From NCBI GenBank assembly GCA_903891085.1, contig CAITDJ010000032.1:52465-116464 (forward strand): DNA of 64,000 nucleotides, given 5' to 3'. Source of the DNA: an uncultured Bacteroidota bacterium. GTDB lineage: Bacteria; Bacteroidota; Bacteroidia; Bacteroidales; F082. A program made the translations under genes and the position numbers. Within the stretch, counting starts at the first letter, position 1. Every line of letters starts with the position of its first letter. Positions 18,643 to 27,985 of the stretch are shown piece after piece. The notes beneath the pieces were generated by a model. The model was not told where the DNA came from, did not search any database, and saw only the letters and a program-made list of their open reading frames with translations.

Positions 18643-19725
18643 TTATTCCCTGCTGTATTTATAATGGGCAGCGCATGCACCTTCGTTTGATACCATACAA
18701 GCTCCCACGGGTTCGGCCGGAGTGCAGGCTTTTCCAAATAATTTGCAATCGGATGGTTTGGAAATTCCTTTTAAAATTGTACCACAGATACAACCTTTGT
18801 CTTCCTTCAGTATTTCAACTTCAACTTCAAATTGTTTTTCAGCATCAAATGAAGCGTATTTTTCATTGATTCCCAATCCACTGTTAGCCAAAATACCCAA
18901 TCCACGCCACCAATCATCGCGCATTAAAAAAACTTCATCAAGCATTTCCAGTGCTTTGATGTTTCCTTCAGGTTTCACGGCACGTGAATATTGAATTTCA
19001 ACAGCAGGACTTTTTGTTTCGTACTGGTTAACAAGCATATAGATCGATTGCATGAGATCGAGTGGTTCAAAACCACTGATCACAACTCCCAAACCATATT
19101 TAGCCGGAATAAAATCGAATATGTGAGAGCCTGTAATAGAACTCACATGACCCGGGCCAATATAACCTTGAATATCAACACCTTCGTCGATAAGGGCGGC
19201 CATTGGTGGTGGCATGATTTTATGTGCACTAAACACGGAAAAATTAAACAATCCGGCCATCTGAGCCTTGATAATACCAGCAGCTGAGCCTGGTGCTGTG
19301 GTTTCGAAACCAATTCCAAGGAAAACTATTTTTTTATCGGGATTATCCTGTGCGATTTTCAAAGCATCCAACACAGAATACACGATTCGGATATTGGCTC
19401 CTTTGGCTTTTTCCTTATCCAGGCTGGAAGTTGACCCTGGGACACGGATCAAATCACCATAAGTTGTAATAATTATATTTGGTAACTTACTGTAAGCGAT
19501 CGCCTTATCAATATATGAACGGCTTGTTACACAGACCGGGCATCCCGGACCCGAAACCAATTCAACCGTTTCGGGAAGCAAATCAGGAATGCCAAATCGT
19601 TGAATGGCCATGGTGTGTCCACCACAAACTTCCATCAAACGGACCTTTTTGGTCGAAATTTTCTTGATTTGTGCAGAAAGGGAAAGTATTTTTTCTTTGT
19701 TGCGGTATTCATCTATGTATTTCAT
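18643..19725 (-). CDS. hypD: hydrogenase maturation protein HypD
   Basis: Iron-sulfur scaffold on which, with HypC, the Fe(CN)2CO unit is built. 360 residues with the conserved motifs MEVCGGHTMAIQRFGI, VSGPGCPVCVT, TTYGDLIRVPGS, FLGIGFETTAPG, SAHKIMPPPM and the C-terminal cluster-binding cysteines in KGCICGTIL, SDCKLFGKACTP and PVGACMVSNEGAC. All known key cysteines are present. Sits between hypC (9 bases away) and hypE (4 bases away), so it is co-transcribed. Confidence 0.98.
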   Translation of the reverse strand: MKYIDEYRNKEKILSLSAQIKKISTKKVRLMEVCGGHTMAIQRFGIPDLLPETVELVSGPGCPVCVTSRSYIDKAIAYSKLPNIIITTYGDLIRVPGSTSSLDKEKAKGANIRIVYSVLDALKIAQDNPDKKIVFLGIGFETTAPGSAAGIIKAQMAGLFNFSVFSAHKIMPPPMAALIDEGVDIQGYIGPGHVSSITGSHIFDFIPAKYGLGVVISGFEPLDLMQSIYMLVNQYETKSPAVEIQYSRAVKPEGNIKALEMLDEVFLMRDDWWRGLGILANSGLGINEKYASFDAEKQFEVEVEILKEDKGCICGTILKGISKPSDCKLFGKACTPAEPVGACMVSNEGACAAHYKYSRE

Positions 19726-19734
19726 AATCAGTAA

Positions 19735-20004
19735 TTAAACAATTCTTCTTCCTGAAATTCTCTCTTCTTCGTCAAGGATTTCGTTGAAATCTTCAAATTC
19801 ATCAAAGAGTTTTAACGTTTCTTCCGCATCCTCTTTGCTTATTTTCTGAATCGCAAACCCGGTATGCAGCAATACATAATCACCTATGGCAAGTTCATTC
19901 ATATCAAGCATTAAAAGGCTTGCTCGGTAGGTTGCACCTCCAACAGAGCAGACCGCCATGTCGTTCTCAATGGATTCAATTTTCGCAGGAACACTTAAAC
20001 ACAT
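19735..20004 (-). CDS. hypC: hydrogenase maturation chaperone HypC
   Basis: Small chaperone of 89 residues that carries the iron unit from HypD to the hydrogenase large subunit. It starts with the required MCLSVPAKI, whose Cys2 binds the iron, followed by DMAVCSVGGATYRASL and the conserved YVLLHTGFAIQKIS. The ATG at 20004 gives the canonical N-terminus; an in-frame upstream start at 20043 would hide Cys2. Usual HypC length is 75-95 residues. Preceded by hypF and followed by hypD on the same strand. Confidence 0.97.
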   Translation of the reverse strand: MCLSVPAKIESIENDMAVCSVGGATYRASLLMLDMNELAIGDYVLLHTGFAIQKISKEDAEETLKLFDEFEDFNEILDEEERISGRRIV

Positions 20005-20070
20005 AAATATAGTTTTAATAACTGTTTTAGGTTTGATAAGCAAATGTAGATATTTTGGTGTTTGATAAGA

Positions 20071-22356
20071 TTAACGGCCATAAAAACCTGTTGAGGTGGC
20101 TGATTGTCTGAAAGCTGAGGCGATTGCCATTTGTCCAAGTGCAATTCCACCATCATTGGATGGAACTTTTTCGTGGGAATATACTTCGAAACCTTCTATC
20201 ATGAGCAGTTGTTCTGTCAATCCAAGTAAATATCTATTCTGGAAAGTGCCACCCGAAAGTACCACCTTGTTGATGTTGGTTTCCTTTCTGATATTTTTTG
20301 AAAGATCGAGAATTAGCGCAATCAGTGTATTGTGAAATTTTGCTGATATAATGGATACAGGTGTGTTATTTTGAATGTCGTTTACAATTTGATGAAACAT
20401 TTTATAAAACACAATAATTTTATTTTCAATATGATACAAGTATTTACCTTTACAATCACTTGCTATAATAGATTCAAGTTGCATCGGGGATTCGGCATGG
20501 TAGGAAGAGGTCGTACAGATACCTGTGAGTGCTGCAACAGCATCAAACAAACGGCCTGCTCCTGAACTCAACGGACAATTCATTTTTGCATCAATCATTT
20601 GTGTCAGTAATACTATTTCTTTCTTCTCAATGGATGCAAGAAAAGGTAATTCAGTATATAGTACCAATTCGTTAAAATATTTATACAAATACGACAACGC
20701 TGTTCGCCATGGGTATTTAGTTACCTGATCACCTCCTGGAAGCGGTACAGGATCGAAATGGAATTTCCTTTCATAACCTGCAAAGTCACAGACAAAAACT
20801 TCTCCACCCCAGATGGTGCCATCATCGCCGTAACCAGTGCCATCAAAGGCGAAACCAATTACTTTTTCACTCAATCCATGCTCAGCCATGCACGAGGCGA
20901 TGTGCGCATGGTGGTGTTGAATTTCGAGTGTCGGAAGTCCCAAACTACGCGCGTAATTCGAAGAAAGATAGTCGGGATGAAGATCGCATGCAACGAATTG
21001 ATTTTGAAAACGGAACAATGTGCTAAAACGATCCACAGATTCCTCATAAAATTCCATGGTTTCGGCATTCTTCAAATCTCCAATATGTTGACTGAAAATT
21101 ACTTGACTACCTTTACCTAAAGCAAAGGTGTTTGTCAATTCGGCACCGGCGGCAAAAATTCCTTCTGTGTTTAAAATGGATGGTATAGGAGTCGGAACAA
21201 ATCCTTTTGAACGGCGTAGCATTCTTTCTTTTTTATTGACAATCATCATGACAGAATCGTCAACCCTATTATGAATTTCGCGATTGTAAGTAACCACGAT
21301 ATCAGCTATATTGCTCAATTCATTTAATGCGATACTATCATCGATGCAAACAGGCTCATCTGTCACATTTCCACTGGTGAAAACAATAGCATCAGTAGTC
21401 AAAAAGTCAAAAATCTGGTAATGCATGGGCATGGATGGAAGTAAAATACCCGTTGTGTTTAACTGCATACTCACCGAAGCGGCAAATGGTTTTTTATTGC
21501 GCAACAACACAATAGGTCTGCGCCAGGAAACCAATGATTTCTTTTCCTGTTCACTCACCTCAAACCTTTTTTCAACCGTTTGAAGGTTTTTGCACATGAC
21601 TGCGAAAGGTTTTTTTTCACGTTGTTTGCGGTTTCGTAGTGTTATGACAGCCTGTTCGTTTTCAGCATCACACATAAAATGATAACCACCCATTCCTTTT
21701 AGCGCAATGATTTTCCCGGCCTGAATTTCACTTGCAATAAATGCTGGTATTTCTTCTGTATTGTAAAGCAAATCACCTTTTGCAATGCTGTAAACAGGTC
21801 CGCAATGGTTGCAGGCGATTGGTTGTGCATGAAACCGGCGATCCAATATATTTTCATATTCCCCTTTGCACACAGCACACATCTCAAAAGGCTGCATTGT
21901 AGTTTGGTGCCGGTCGTAGGGAAGCGCCTGAATGATGGTGAAACGGGGTCCGCAATTGGTGCAGTTTACAAATGAATAACCCAGGCGGTGGTGTTGGGTT
22001 AACAAATCATGCAAACAATCGTCACAAACTGCTATATCAGGACTTACTTCTGTAATAGTCTGTGAGTAACTTGCACTTTTTTTGATGCTGAAATCAGTGA
22101 AATGCTCCGATTTTACCTTTGCTTTTATTAAAGAGGAGATTGATGCGGCAAGCGGAGCTTTACAATTAATATCCTGAATAAAACCATCAATTTGAAGTTC
22201 AGTCCCTTCAGCATGAACAGACACGCCTTCGTTGTTGTTTTCGACCCAGCCTAAAATATTGTTATGTAATGCTATACGATAGATAAATGGTCTGAATCCA
22301 ACTCCCTGAACCAGACCCTTGATTTCGATACGGTATGCAATAACAATATCACCCAC
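20071..22356 (-). CDS. hypF: carbamoyltransferase HypF
   Basis: Activates carbamoyl phosphate as carbamoyl-AMP and passes the carbamoyl group to the HypE cysteine. About 761 residues with all four modules in order: acylphosphatase (IKGLVQGVGFRPFIYRIA), two zinc fingers (CDDC, CTNC and CAVC, CNHC), a YrdC-like domain (about 200-370; SGNVTDEPV), and a Kae1-like domain with HHHAHIASCMAEHG, FDGTGYGDDGTIWGGE and SGGTFQN. The start is uncertain: the first in-frame codon, TTG at 22374, is the end of a -7 box, so I use the GTG at 22356. First gene of the hyp operon, divergent from the TPR regulator; no hypA/B or hydrogenase subunit is in the window. Confidence 0.95.
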   Translation of the reverse strand: MGDIVIAYRIEIKGLVQGVGFRPFIYRIALHNNILGWVENNNEGVSVHAEGTELQIDGFIQDINCKAPLAASISSLIKAKVKSEHFTDFSIKKSASYSQTITEVSPDIAVCDDCLHDLLTQHHRLGYSFVNCTNCGPRFTIIQALPYDRHQTTMQPFEMCAVCKGEYENILDRRFHAQPIACNHCGPVYSIAKGDLLYNTEEIPAFIASEIQAGKIIALKGMGGYHFMCDAENEQAVITLRNRKQREKKPFAVMCKNLQTVEKRFEVSEQEKKSLVSWRRPIVLLRNKKPFAASVSMQLNTTGILLPSMPMHYQIFDFLTTDAIVFTSGNVTDEPVCIDDSIALNELSNIADIVVTYNREIHNRVDDSVMMIVNKKERMLRRSKGFVPTPIPSILNTEGIFAAGAELTNTFALGKGSQVIFSQHIGDLKNAETMEFYEESVDRFSTLFRFQNQFVACDLHPDYLSSNYARSLGLPTLEIQHHHAHIASCMAEHGLSEKVIGFAFDGTGYGDDGTIWGGEVFVCDFAGYERKFHFDPVPLPGGDQVTKYPWRTALSYLYKYFNELVLYTELPFLASIEKKEIVLLTQMIDAKMNCPLSSGAGRLFDAVAALTGICTTSSYHAESPMQLESIIASDCKGKYLYHIENKIIVFYKMFHQIVNDIQNNTPVSIISAKFHNTLIALILDLSKNIRKETNINKVVLSGGTFQNRYLLGLTEQLLMIEGFEVYSHEKVPSNDGGIALGQMAIASAFRQSATSTGFYGR

Positions 22357-22371
22357 GCTGAATTTTTGATG

Positions 22372-22379
22372 CAAAGCTA
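22372..22379 (-). promoter_or_regulatory. -7 box for the hyp operon
   Basis: TAGCTTTG on the minus strand, an exact TAnnTTTG match directly upstream of hypF. Transcription should start near 22368, which argues for the GTG at 22356 as the hypF start. Confidence 0.4.
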
Positions 22380-22562
22380 TAAAAAACAGAACGCTTCAGC
22401 GCATCCTATTATGTGAGGGCATCCGGAAATTCTATCGGCTGGATTTTATTTTGATGTGGTTGAAATGCTTTTCGTTTCATGATATGCTGGATTTGTGAAG
22501 CATTCGTTGAAAACCTTTTCATTTATCATAACCTTAGTACAAAAAATGAAACCAATTATCTG

Positions 22563-22637
22563 AACCTTATTACCTTATTTTCAGTCATTAAGCTTGAAGT
22601 CAGTTGAAATAATTGATTAGAATATCGTAATAAGGTT
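22563..22637. promoter_or_regulatory. inverted repeat in the hypF/TPR-regulator intergenic region
   Basis: The 400-base region 22375-22777 between the divergent genes contains AACCTTATTAC (22563-22573) and its exact reverse complement GTAATAAGGTT (22627-22637), 53 bases apart. A further direct half-site ACCTTATT follows the left arm at 22572-22579. It may be a regulator-binding site or a DNA loop; no gene is seen in the region. Confidence 0.35.
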
Positions 22638-22765
22638 TGATCAATAACTGTGACACATTATCTCTACTAAGGATTGAAGGAAAAAGAAAACAAAGTTTTG
22701 GGAGTTACATATGGCACATCAAAATTTCATTCTTTAACATCCATTGGATTTTGAATTGCCTTTCA

Positions 22766-22773
22766 TACCTTTG
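22766..22773 (+). promoter_or_regulatory. -7 box of the TPR regulator gene
   Basis: TACCTTTG with TTG at 22745-22747 as possible -33. It ends 4 bases before the chosen ATG at 22778, so the transcript would be leaderless or nearly so. Confidence 0.35.
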
Positions 22774-22777
22774 CTCA

Positions 22778-24583
22778 ATGCATAAAAATACAGGCAAAAA
22801 GTCATTTCGGTTATTCAATCCAATCTTTTTCGCCATTTTTTTCCTTTTTTTGACTATTCCGGTTGTCTCATTTCCTCAAAGCAGGAATGATCTTCCGGAT
22901 ACTTCACATTTGCAGCTATCGGTAAACAAGGTTGATAGTATTGCTTATGCTCTCAAATTGAAAGCAAAGGCTGATTCTTGTCTTGAAACAATGCTTTATA
23001 AAGAAGCAGAAAGTACAATCAAACAAGCTTATGGTATTGCAAAGCGTTTCAAAGATTTAAAACTTCAGGGAAAACTGTGTAACGATCTTGCTGAGTGTTA
23101 CAGTATGACAGGCCGTCATGAAAAAGCTGAAGAAATGTATCATGAAGGATTTCAGATTTGTAGCTTAATCCCCGATACCAATGCCATGGCAGTTATTTTG
23201 ATTAATCTGGGTGATGAATATGCAAAAACTGGCCGACTTGAACTGGCTGCTGAGACGGAATTGAAGGCAATCAAACTAAAGGAAGACAATCATGACTATC
23301 GGAAGTTGGCTTTTTATTATCAAAAATTGGGTGAATTGTTTATTGAACGTGATAATGCCCGATGGGAAGAATACGCCATGAAGGCACTTATGCTGACCAG
23401 AACGAAGGAATATACCACGATGTATGCAACTGTTGCTGTGTATAACGACCTTGGAGCGATATGGCGTATTAAAGATGATTTCGTAAAAGCAGAAGCATAT
23501 TATGATACCATGTATCGCATCAGCGAAGAAGCCGGATACAAAAAAGGAATTGCTACCGCTACTTCTGAGCGTGCCTTGTTGCTTTATGATCAGGGTAAGT
23601 ACCAGGAAGCACTGCCATTAGCATTAAAAGCTTACGGAATAATCGAAGATTCGAATGATGATTACAAAATTGTTTATGAAGCAACACTGATAGCACGCAT
23701 TTTACTCAAACTGAATAAACCTGCTGAAGCCATTGCAAAGTTAATTCCTGCCCTGGAAAGAGCTGAAAAAGCTGATTTATTGCCTGAAGTTCTCGAAGCA
23801 AGAAAGTACTTATCTGATGCCTATCAGGATGTTGGAAATTACCAAAGGGCGTTTTATTTTCAAAACCAATGGATCAGCCTGAAAGATTCCCTTGATGGTA
23901 TCGAAGTGAGACAGGCTTTGGACGATTTACAAACCCGTTTCGAAACTGAAAAGAAACAACACTTAATCAATAGATTGAGCGATATTAACCTTGAACATGA
24001 ACGACGAAACACACTTTTTATCATTTTGTTGATCGTATCATCAGTAGCATTGGTTTTACTCATTTTTATTTTAAGATTGCGTAATAATACCATTCGGCAG
24101 AATAGTGTATTGCACGAGAAAGAACAAAAAATAATGACCCTTGAACGTGTCCAAATGGTACGTGATCTTGACTTTAAATCGCGTGAACTTACTACAGCAG
24201 CCGTTCACCTGATCAATAAAAATGAGGTGTTGAATGACCTGAAAAGCAAACTTTCGGAGGCAGGGGAGAAGGATGGCAATATGAATCAGGTTATCAGGCA
24301 GATAGAACAAAATTTGAATCTTGACAATGACTGGCAAAATTTTAACCGGCATTTTGAAGAAGTCCATCCTGATTTCTTCCTGAAATTAAAAGACAAATAC
24401 CCTTCAATTTCTAACAATGAAGAAAGATTGTGCGCCTATCTTTATATCAATTTGAATACCAAAGAAATATCGCAAATGCTCAACGTTACTATTGCTGCAG
24501 TAGACAAGGGACGTAACCGGCTGAGAAAAAAACTTGGCATTGATCCGGATGTGAACCTGAACGAGTTTTTAAAACGGCTATAG
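22778..24583 (+). CDS. TPR membrane regulator with C-terminal LuxR-like helix-turn-helix
   Basis: 601 residues. A signal/anchor segment (IFFAIFFLFLTIPVVSF) is followed by a periplasmic region of tetratricopeptide repeats (about 50-395: A-L-Y-EAE, G-L-C-NDLAECYSMTGRHEKAEEMY, INLGDEYAKTGR and so on), a transmembrane helix (about 411-431), a coiled coil, and a cytoplasmic C-terminal helix-turn-helix (EERLCAYLYINLNTKEISQM, then AAVDKGRNRLRKKLGI). This one-piece design is common in Bacteroidota and is thought to link an envelope signal to transcription. The ATG at 22778 is chosen over 22637, because the longer form lies upstream of the promoter. Its likely targets are the four exported-protein genes behind it. 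Confidence 0.85.
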   Translation: MHKNTGKKSFRLFNPIFFAIFFLFLTIPVVSFPQSRNDLPDTSHLQLSVNKVDSIAYALKLKAKADSCLETMLYKEAESTIKQAYGIAKRFKDLKLQGKLCNDLAECYSMTGRHEKAEEMYHEGFQICSLIPDTNAMAVILINLGDEYAKTGRLELAAETELKAIKLKEDNHDYRKLAFYYQKLGELFIERDNARWEEYAMKALMLTRTKEYTTMYATVAVYNDLGAIWRIKDDFVKAEAYYDTMYRISEEAGYKKGIATATSERALLLYDQGKYQEALPLALKAYGIIEDSNDDYKIVYEATLIARILLKLNKPAEAIAKLIPALERAEKADLLPEVLEARKYLSDAYQDVGNYQRAFYFQNQWISLKDSLDGIEVRQALDDLQTRFETEKKQHLINRLSDINLEHERRNTLFIILLIVSSVALVLLIFILRLRNNTIRQNSVLHEKEQKIMTLERVQMVRDLDFKSRELTTAAVHLINKNEVLNDLKSKLSEAGEKDGNMNQVIRQIEQNLNLDNDWQNFNRHFEEVHPDFFLKLKDKYPSISNNEERLCAYLYINLNTKEISQMLNVTIAAVDKGRNRLRKKLGIDPDVNLNEFLKRL

Positions 24584-24692
24584 TTTTTGTAGTCTCGTCG
24601 ATATTGAAATTATACAGTTATTTATACCTACAGTACTTTTTTCATTCTTTTTAGCACTGTCATAGCATTGTCATACCTGATTTTTAGGTCAT

Positions 24693-25385
24693 GTGGATAA
24701 GTACTATCACCTTTGCAAAAAAAAAAATACATTGCAGACTTTCGGTTCTATCGTTTTTAACCAATTACTTTTTGATGCGATCCTGGCCTTAATCCTATTC
24801 ACATCTTGCCAGCAACCAGACCAGGGAAAAGCATTATCGAAGGTTTATGGTAATACTTATATAGCCTATGATGGCGTAATGATGCAGAAGGATGTAAGAA
24901 TAAACACAAGAAGAAAACTTTTTTCGTGCGTTGAAAAAGGACGAATTGTCATCAAAACAGACATTACACGACATACAACCATTGCCGGATTTTCGAATAT
25001 CACGACAAAAAAAATAACTGAATACCTCATCGCTGACAGTTTATACAGCTACGATACTTCTGATTGCACCTATGTTGCGGTTGCCCTGCATGATCTGGAC
25101 TATCCTGAATTTGATGAACCCTTATTTTCTTCATTTTGGTATCCAAAAGGATTATCAACCCAATATGACACAATGACCATCCTGGGATTTGTATGCCGAA
25201 AATCAATCGTAAATGAGTATAGTTTCTGGATGCATGACGGCATCAGGCTTGCCATTGAGTGCAATAAGGGTAATATTGTTTACAGGGAAAAAGCAACAAA
25301 ATTCATATCAGATACAGTGATTAATCCTGTTTTTTTTGAACAACCTAAAGGATTCCACCGAATGATAGCTGCTGTGAGAGAATGA
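24693..25385 (+). CDS. predicted lipoprotein, function unknown
   Basis: About 230 residues with a hydrophobic segment and lipobox (LILFTSC, Cys at about 39 from the GTG start), so probably anchored in the membrane. The start is uncertain: GTG at 24693 lies upstream of a promoter-like CACCTTTG (24708-24715), in which case TTG at 24732 would be the start. The middle carries YLIADSLYSYDTSDCTYVAV and MTILGFVCRKSIVNEYSFW, a pattern seen in small exported proteins of the GLPGLI/DUF4412 type in which a cysteine follows a G-[FY] turn. Part of the co-directional group of exported proteins after the TPR regulator. Confidence 0.6.
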   Translation: MDKYYHLCKKKNTLQTFGSIVFNQLLFDAILALILFTSCQQPDQGKALSKVYGNTYIAYDGVMMQKDVRINTRRKLFSCVEKGRIVIKTDITRHTTIAGFSNITTKKITEYLIADSLYSYDTSDCTYVAVALHDLDYPEFDEPLFSSFWYPKGLSTQYDTMTILGFVCRKSIVNEYSFWMHDGIRLAIECNKGNIVYREKATKFISDTVINPVFFEQPKGFHRMIAAVRE

Positions 25386-25464
25386 TACAAGGCAACTAAT
25401 TAATTAATTAAATTTGAATAGTTTAAAACCAAATAGAATAAAATAAATTTTAACACACTTACAA

Positions 25465-26772
25465 ATGAAGAATTTAGCCAGATTTTTAATGACAATCCTT
25501 TTTTTAGCCGCTATTCATCCCTTGTCGGCACAGATTAAAATTAATGTTCCAAAAAAGTTGGAAAAGGAGGCCAATAGGCGGCTCAATAAGAAAACCGATC
25601 AGGCGATTGATAAAACATTTGATAAGATGGAGAAAGATGTGGATGAAACTGTTAGCGGAAAGAACGCTGATAAAGACAAGGAAAAAAAGGATGCAACAGT
25701 GAAGGAAGAACCCGAAAGTAACCAAAAGACAGAAGTAAAAACTGAAAGTAATGCGGTTGTTTCGGCCACAGGGCAGCCACAGGAAGTGACGCCTGCACTC
25801 ACATGGGCTAAATATGATTTTGTTCCCGGAACAGAAATTATTTTTGAAGATGATTTCAGGGGTGAAACAAATGGTGAATTCCCTTCGCGATGGGATATTA
25901 CTAAAGGTACTGTGGAAATGGCACAACTTGGTGATGATATGGTCGTTTATTTCCGCAAAACCAATGCCAACGCACCGGAAGCGATTCTTCCTTACCTCAA
26001 AAACCGTGCAGAAGATTATCTCCCGGATGAATTTACAGTGGAGTTTGATTGTTATTTTTACGGTAAGAAAATCGAAAACAATACCTATTATTTGTTTTTC
26101 TACGACGCCAAAAACCAAATGAAGATTATGTCGCCCAGTAAACCGATCAGGGTTGAGTATAACAGCGTGACGTATGACCATGTTGGTGATAAATATCCCG
26201 GACAGGATGAGATGAAACCAATAGCCGGCTGGCGTCATGTGGCCATATCATTCAATAAGCGGGTAATTAAAGGATATCTCGATGATACCCGCCTCGTGAA
26301 TATCCCCAATATTGAATTTAATCCGACCGGAATCATGTTATCTGTTGCCAACGTTGGCGGAGTCAATAAGCCATTTATTAAAAATGTAAGGATTGCCAAA
26401 GGAGCCTTGCCCTTGTACGATAAATTTCTGGTGGATGGTAAATTTGTAACCACCGGAATCAAATTTGATGTGAACAAAGCCACTATCAAGCCTGAATCGA
26501 TGGGCACCATCAATTACGTTGTTAAAATGATGGCCGATCATCCTGAATTGAAGTTCTCGGTTGAAGGTCATACCGATAGTGACGGCGAAGAAGCTTCCAA
26601 CCAAAAACTGAGTGAAGCACGGGCTAATGCAGTTCTTCAAACATTGGTAAAACTAGGAATTTCTGCTGATCGACTCACTTCAAAAGGTCATGGCGAAAGC
26701 AAACCCATGGTTGGAAACGACAGTCCTGAAGGCAAAGCCCAGAATCGCAGGGTTGAGTTTGTGAAATTTTGA
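25465..26772 (+). CDS. OmpA-family outer-membrane protein
   Basis: 435 residues. Signal peptide ending HPLSAQ (about 23), a highly charged Lys/Glu-rich segment (about 25-95), a middle domain of about 200 residues with EDDFRGETNGEFPSRWDI and GWRHVAISFNKRVIKGYLDD that looks like a concanavalin-like jelly roll, and a C-terminal OmpA peptidoglycan-binding domain (about 330-435: GIKFDVNKATIKPESM, VEGHTDSDGEEASNQKLSEARA, LTSKGHGESKPMV, NRRVEF). The last domain should bind diaminopimelate-type peptidoglycan. Codirectional with its neighbours after the TPR regulator. Confidence 0.88.
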   Translation: MKNLARFLMTILFLAAIHPLSAQIKINVPKKLEKEANRRLNKKTDQAIDKTFDKMEKDVDETVSGKNADKDKEKKDATVKEEPESNQKTEVKTESNAVVSATGQPQEVTPALTWAKYDFVPGTEIIFEDDFRGETNGEFPSRWDITKGTVEMAQLGDDMVVYFRKTNANAPEAILPYLKNRAEDYLPDEFTVEFDCYFYGKKIENNTYYLFFYDAKNQMKIMSPSKPIRVEYNSVTYDHVGDKYPGQDEMKPIAGWRHVAISFNKRVIKGYLDDTRLVNIPNIEFNPTGIMLSVANVGGVNKPFIKNVRIAKGALPLYDKFLVDGKFVTTGIKFDVNKATIKPESMGTINYVVKMMADHPELKFSVEGHTDSDGEEASNQKLSEARANAVLQTLVKLGISADRLTSKGHGESKPMVGNDSPEGKAQNRRVEFVKF

Positions 26773-26854
26773 TATGAATTTAAATTTTCTGATTTCTTTG
26801 CCAAACCTAAGGCTATATAAAATATTCTCAAATAATTCATGAAAATTATAAACA

Positions 26855-27943
26855 ATGAAGGTTAACATATTAATAAAGAAGACTCTATTAACATCTCTTT
26901 TTGTTTTAATAATGATTGGACTCATGCAGGCTCAAAATAGCCCGTGTAGCCAACTGGATGAAACAAAAGTGAGTGAATTACTTCGTGAGGCAGCCCGTTT
27001 GGAAGAGGCCGGCGATGAAGCTGGTTCACAGGCTATGATGGAACAGCTTGGACATTTGATAGAAGCTGACCTCGAACAAGCGATCCTGCAGCCTATCCCT
27101 GACCCACAAGGTTTGTATTGCAAAGATAATCCAACAATCAGACACATTGCCTGCATTCTGAAGCTTACGGCGAGAGCTGAACTGGCTGGCATTAATAACG
27201 ACCTTCACGACAGGGGTATGCAACGTGCCCGGGAAGGGGTGGAACTGTGGACCACTCAGTTTGCTTACACCATTCCACCAGTGGGTGACGAACTTTGCAG
27301 AGATTACCTCGCCTGTATTTTCAAAGCAATGGCGCAGCGAGAATTGATAAACATCACACACAACGAAGTGGACGATTTGCTTCAGGCCAAGGCCGACGAA
27401 ATTCTGGAAAAAGGATGCGACCCCTGTGAAACCAAATGGGTGGCTGTTGGTAAAGTAGATATTGAATGGACGAACGACGATGAACACATAACCATTGCCG
27501 GCTATGCCCAATGGGAGAATTTTCATCTCATCGCAAATATCTCGGAACTGGAAGACAAATGCATGCACCTCGAATATGATGACAGGCTTACATTTCCTTA
27601 TGCCTGTGATGGTGGGATAATTTCACACAAAGGGGGAAAAATTACCACGCATCTTACCATGACTGACGGTGATGAAACCTTTGCTCAGGATATTGTTGAT
27701 GGTACGCTTACTATTTGTGCCGAAAATACGGTGGCTCCCAGGGAACTCCGTCTGTTGTCGTATATCGGTTTCAGTGAGTTCGGTCAGTCTGTTGAAATCA
27801 ACCTGACCAATCAAATACCTACCATCAAGGCACGGAGGCCATTCACAGTGACCGAAGTAGTCACCAACGAAGAAATACCAAGCTATCAGGCCAGGTTTAA
27901 GTTCATGTTTTACCCGGTAAGCGGATGGGAATTGTCTGAATAA
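26855..27943 (+). CDS. exported protein with repeated helical cysteine motif, function unknown
   Basis: 362 residues, signal peptide ending GLMQAQ (about 28). The N-terminal half is helical and contains two related units: YCKDNPTIRHIACILKLTARAEL and ELCRDYLACIFKAMAQREL, each with two cysteines, followed by a further pair in GCDPCETKW. The C-terminal half (about 200-362) is beta-rich with VGKVDIEWTNDDEHITIAGYA and an LTICAENTVAPRELR block. No family recognised. The cysteine pairs suggest disulfides in the periplasm. Shares strand and spacing with the neighbouring exported proteins. Confidence 0.65.
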   Translation: MKVNILIKKTLLTSLFVLIMIGLMQAQNSPCSQLDETKVSELLREAARLEEAGDEAGSQAMMEQLGHLIEADLEQAILQPIPDPQGLYCKDNPTIRHIACILKLTARAELAGINNDLHDRGMQRAREGVELWTTQFAYTIPPVGDELCRDYLACIFKAMAQRELINITHNEVDDLLQAKADEILEKGCDPCETKWVAVGKVDIEWTNDDEHITIAGYAQWENFHLIANISELEDKCMHLEYDDRLTFPYACDGGIISHKGGKITTHLTMTDGDETFAQDIVDGTLTICAENTVAPRELRLLSYIGFSEFGQSVEINLTNQIPTIKARRPFTVTEVVTNEEIPSYQARFKFMFYPVSGWELSE

Positions 27944-27985
27944 ACGCAAACTTTATTAATTTATCAATCTATATAACAATTAAAA

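Noticed and set aside
20758..21120. 120-codon plus-strand frame opposite hypF
   Set aside because: Antisense shadow of a complete hypF with all family motifs.
25504..26238. 244-codon minus-strand frame opposite the OmpA-family gene
   Set aside because: Antisense shadow of a well-supported gene; residue use is not protein-like.
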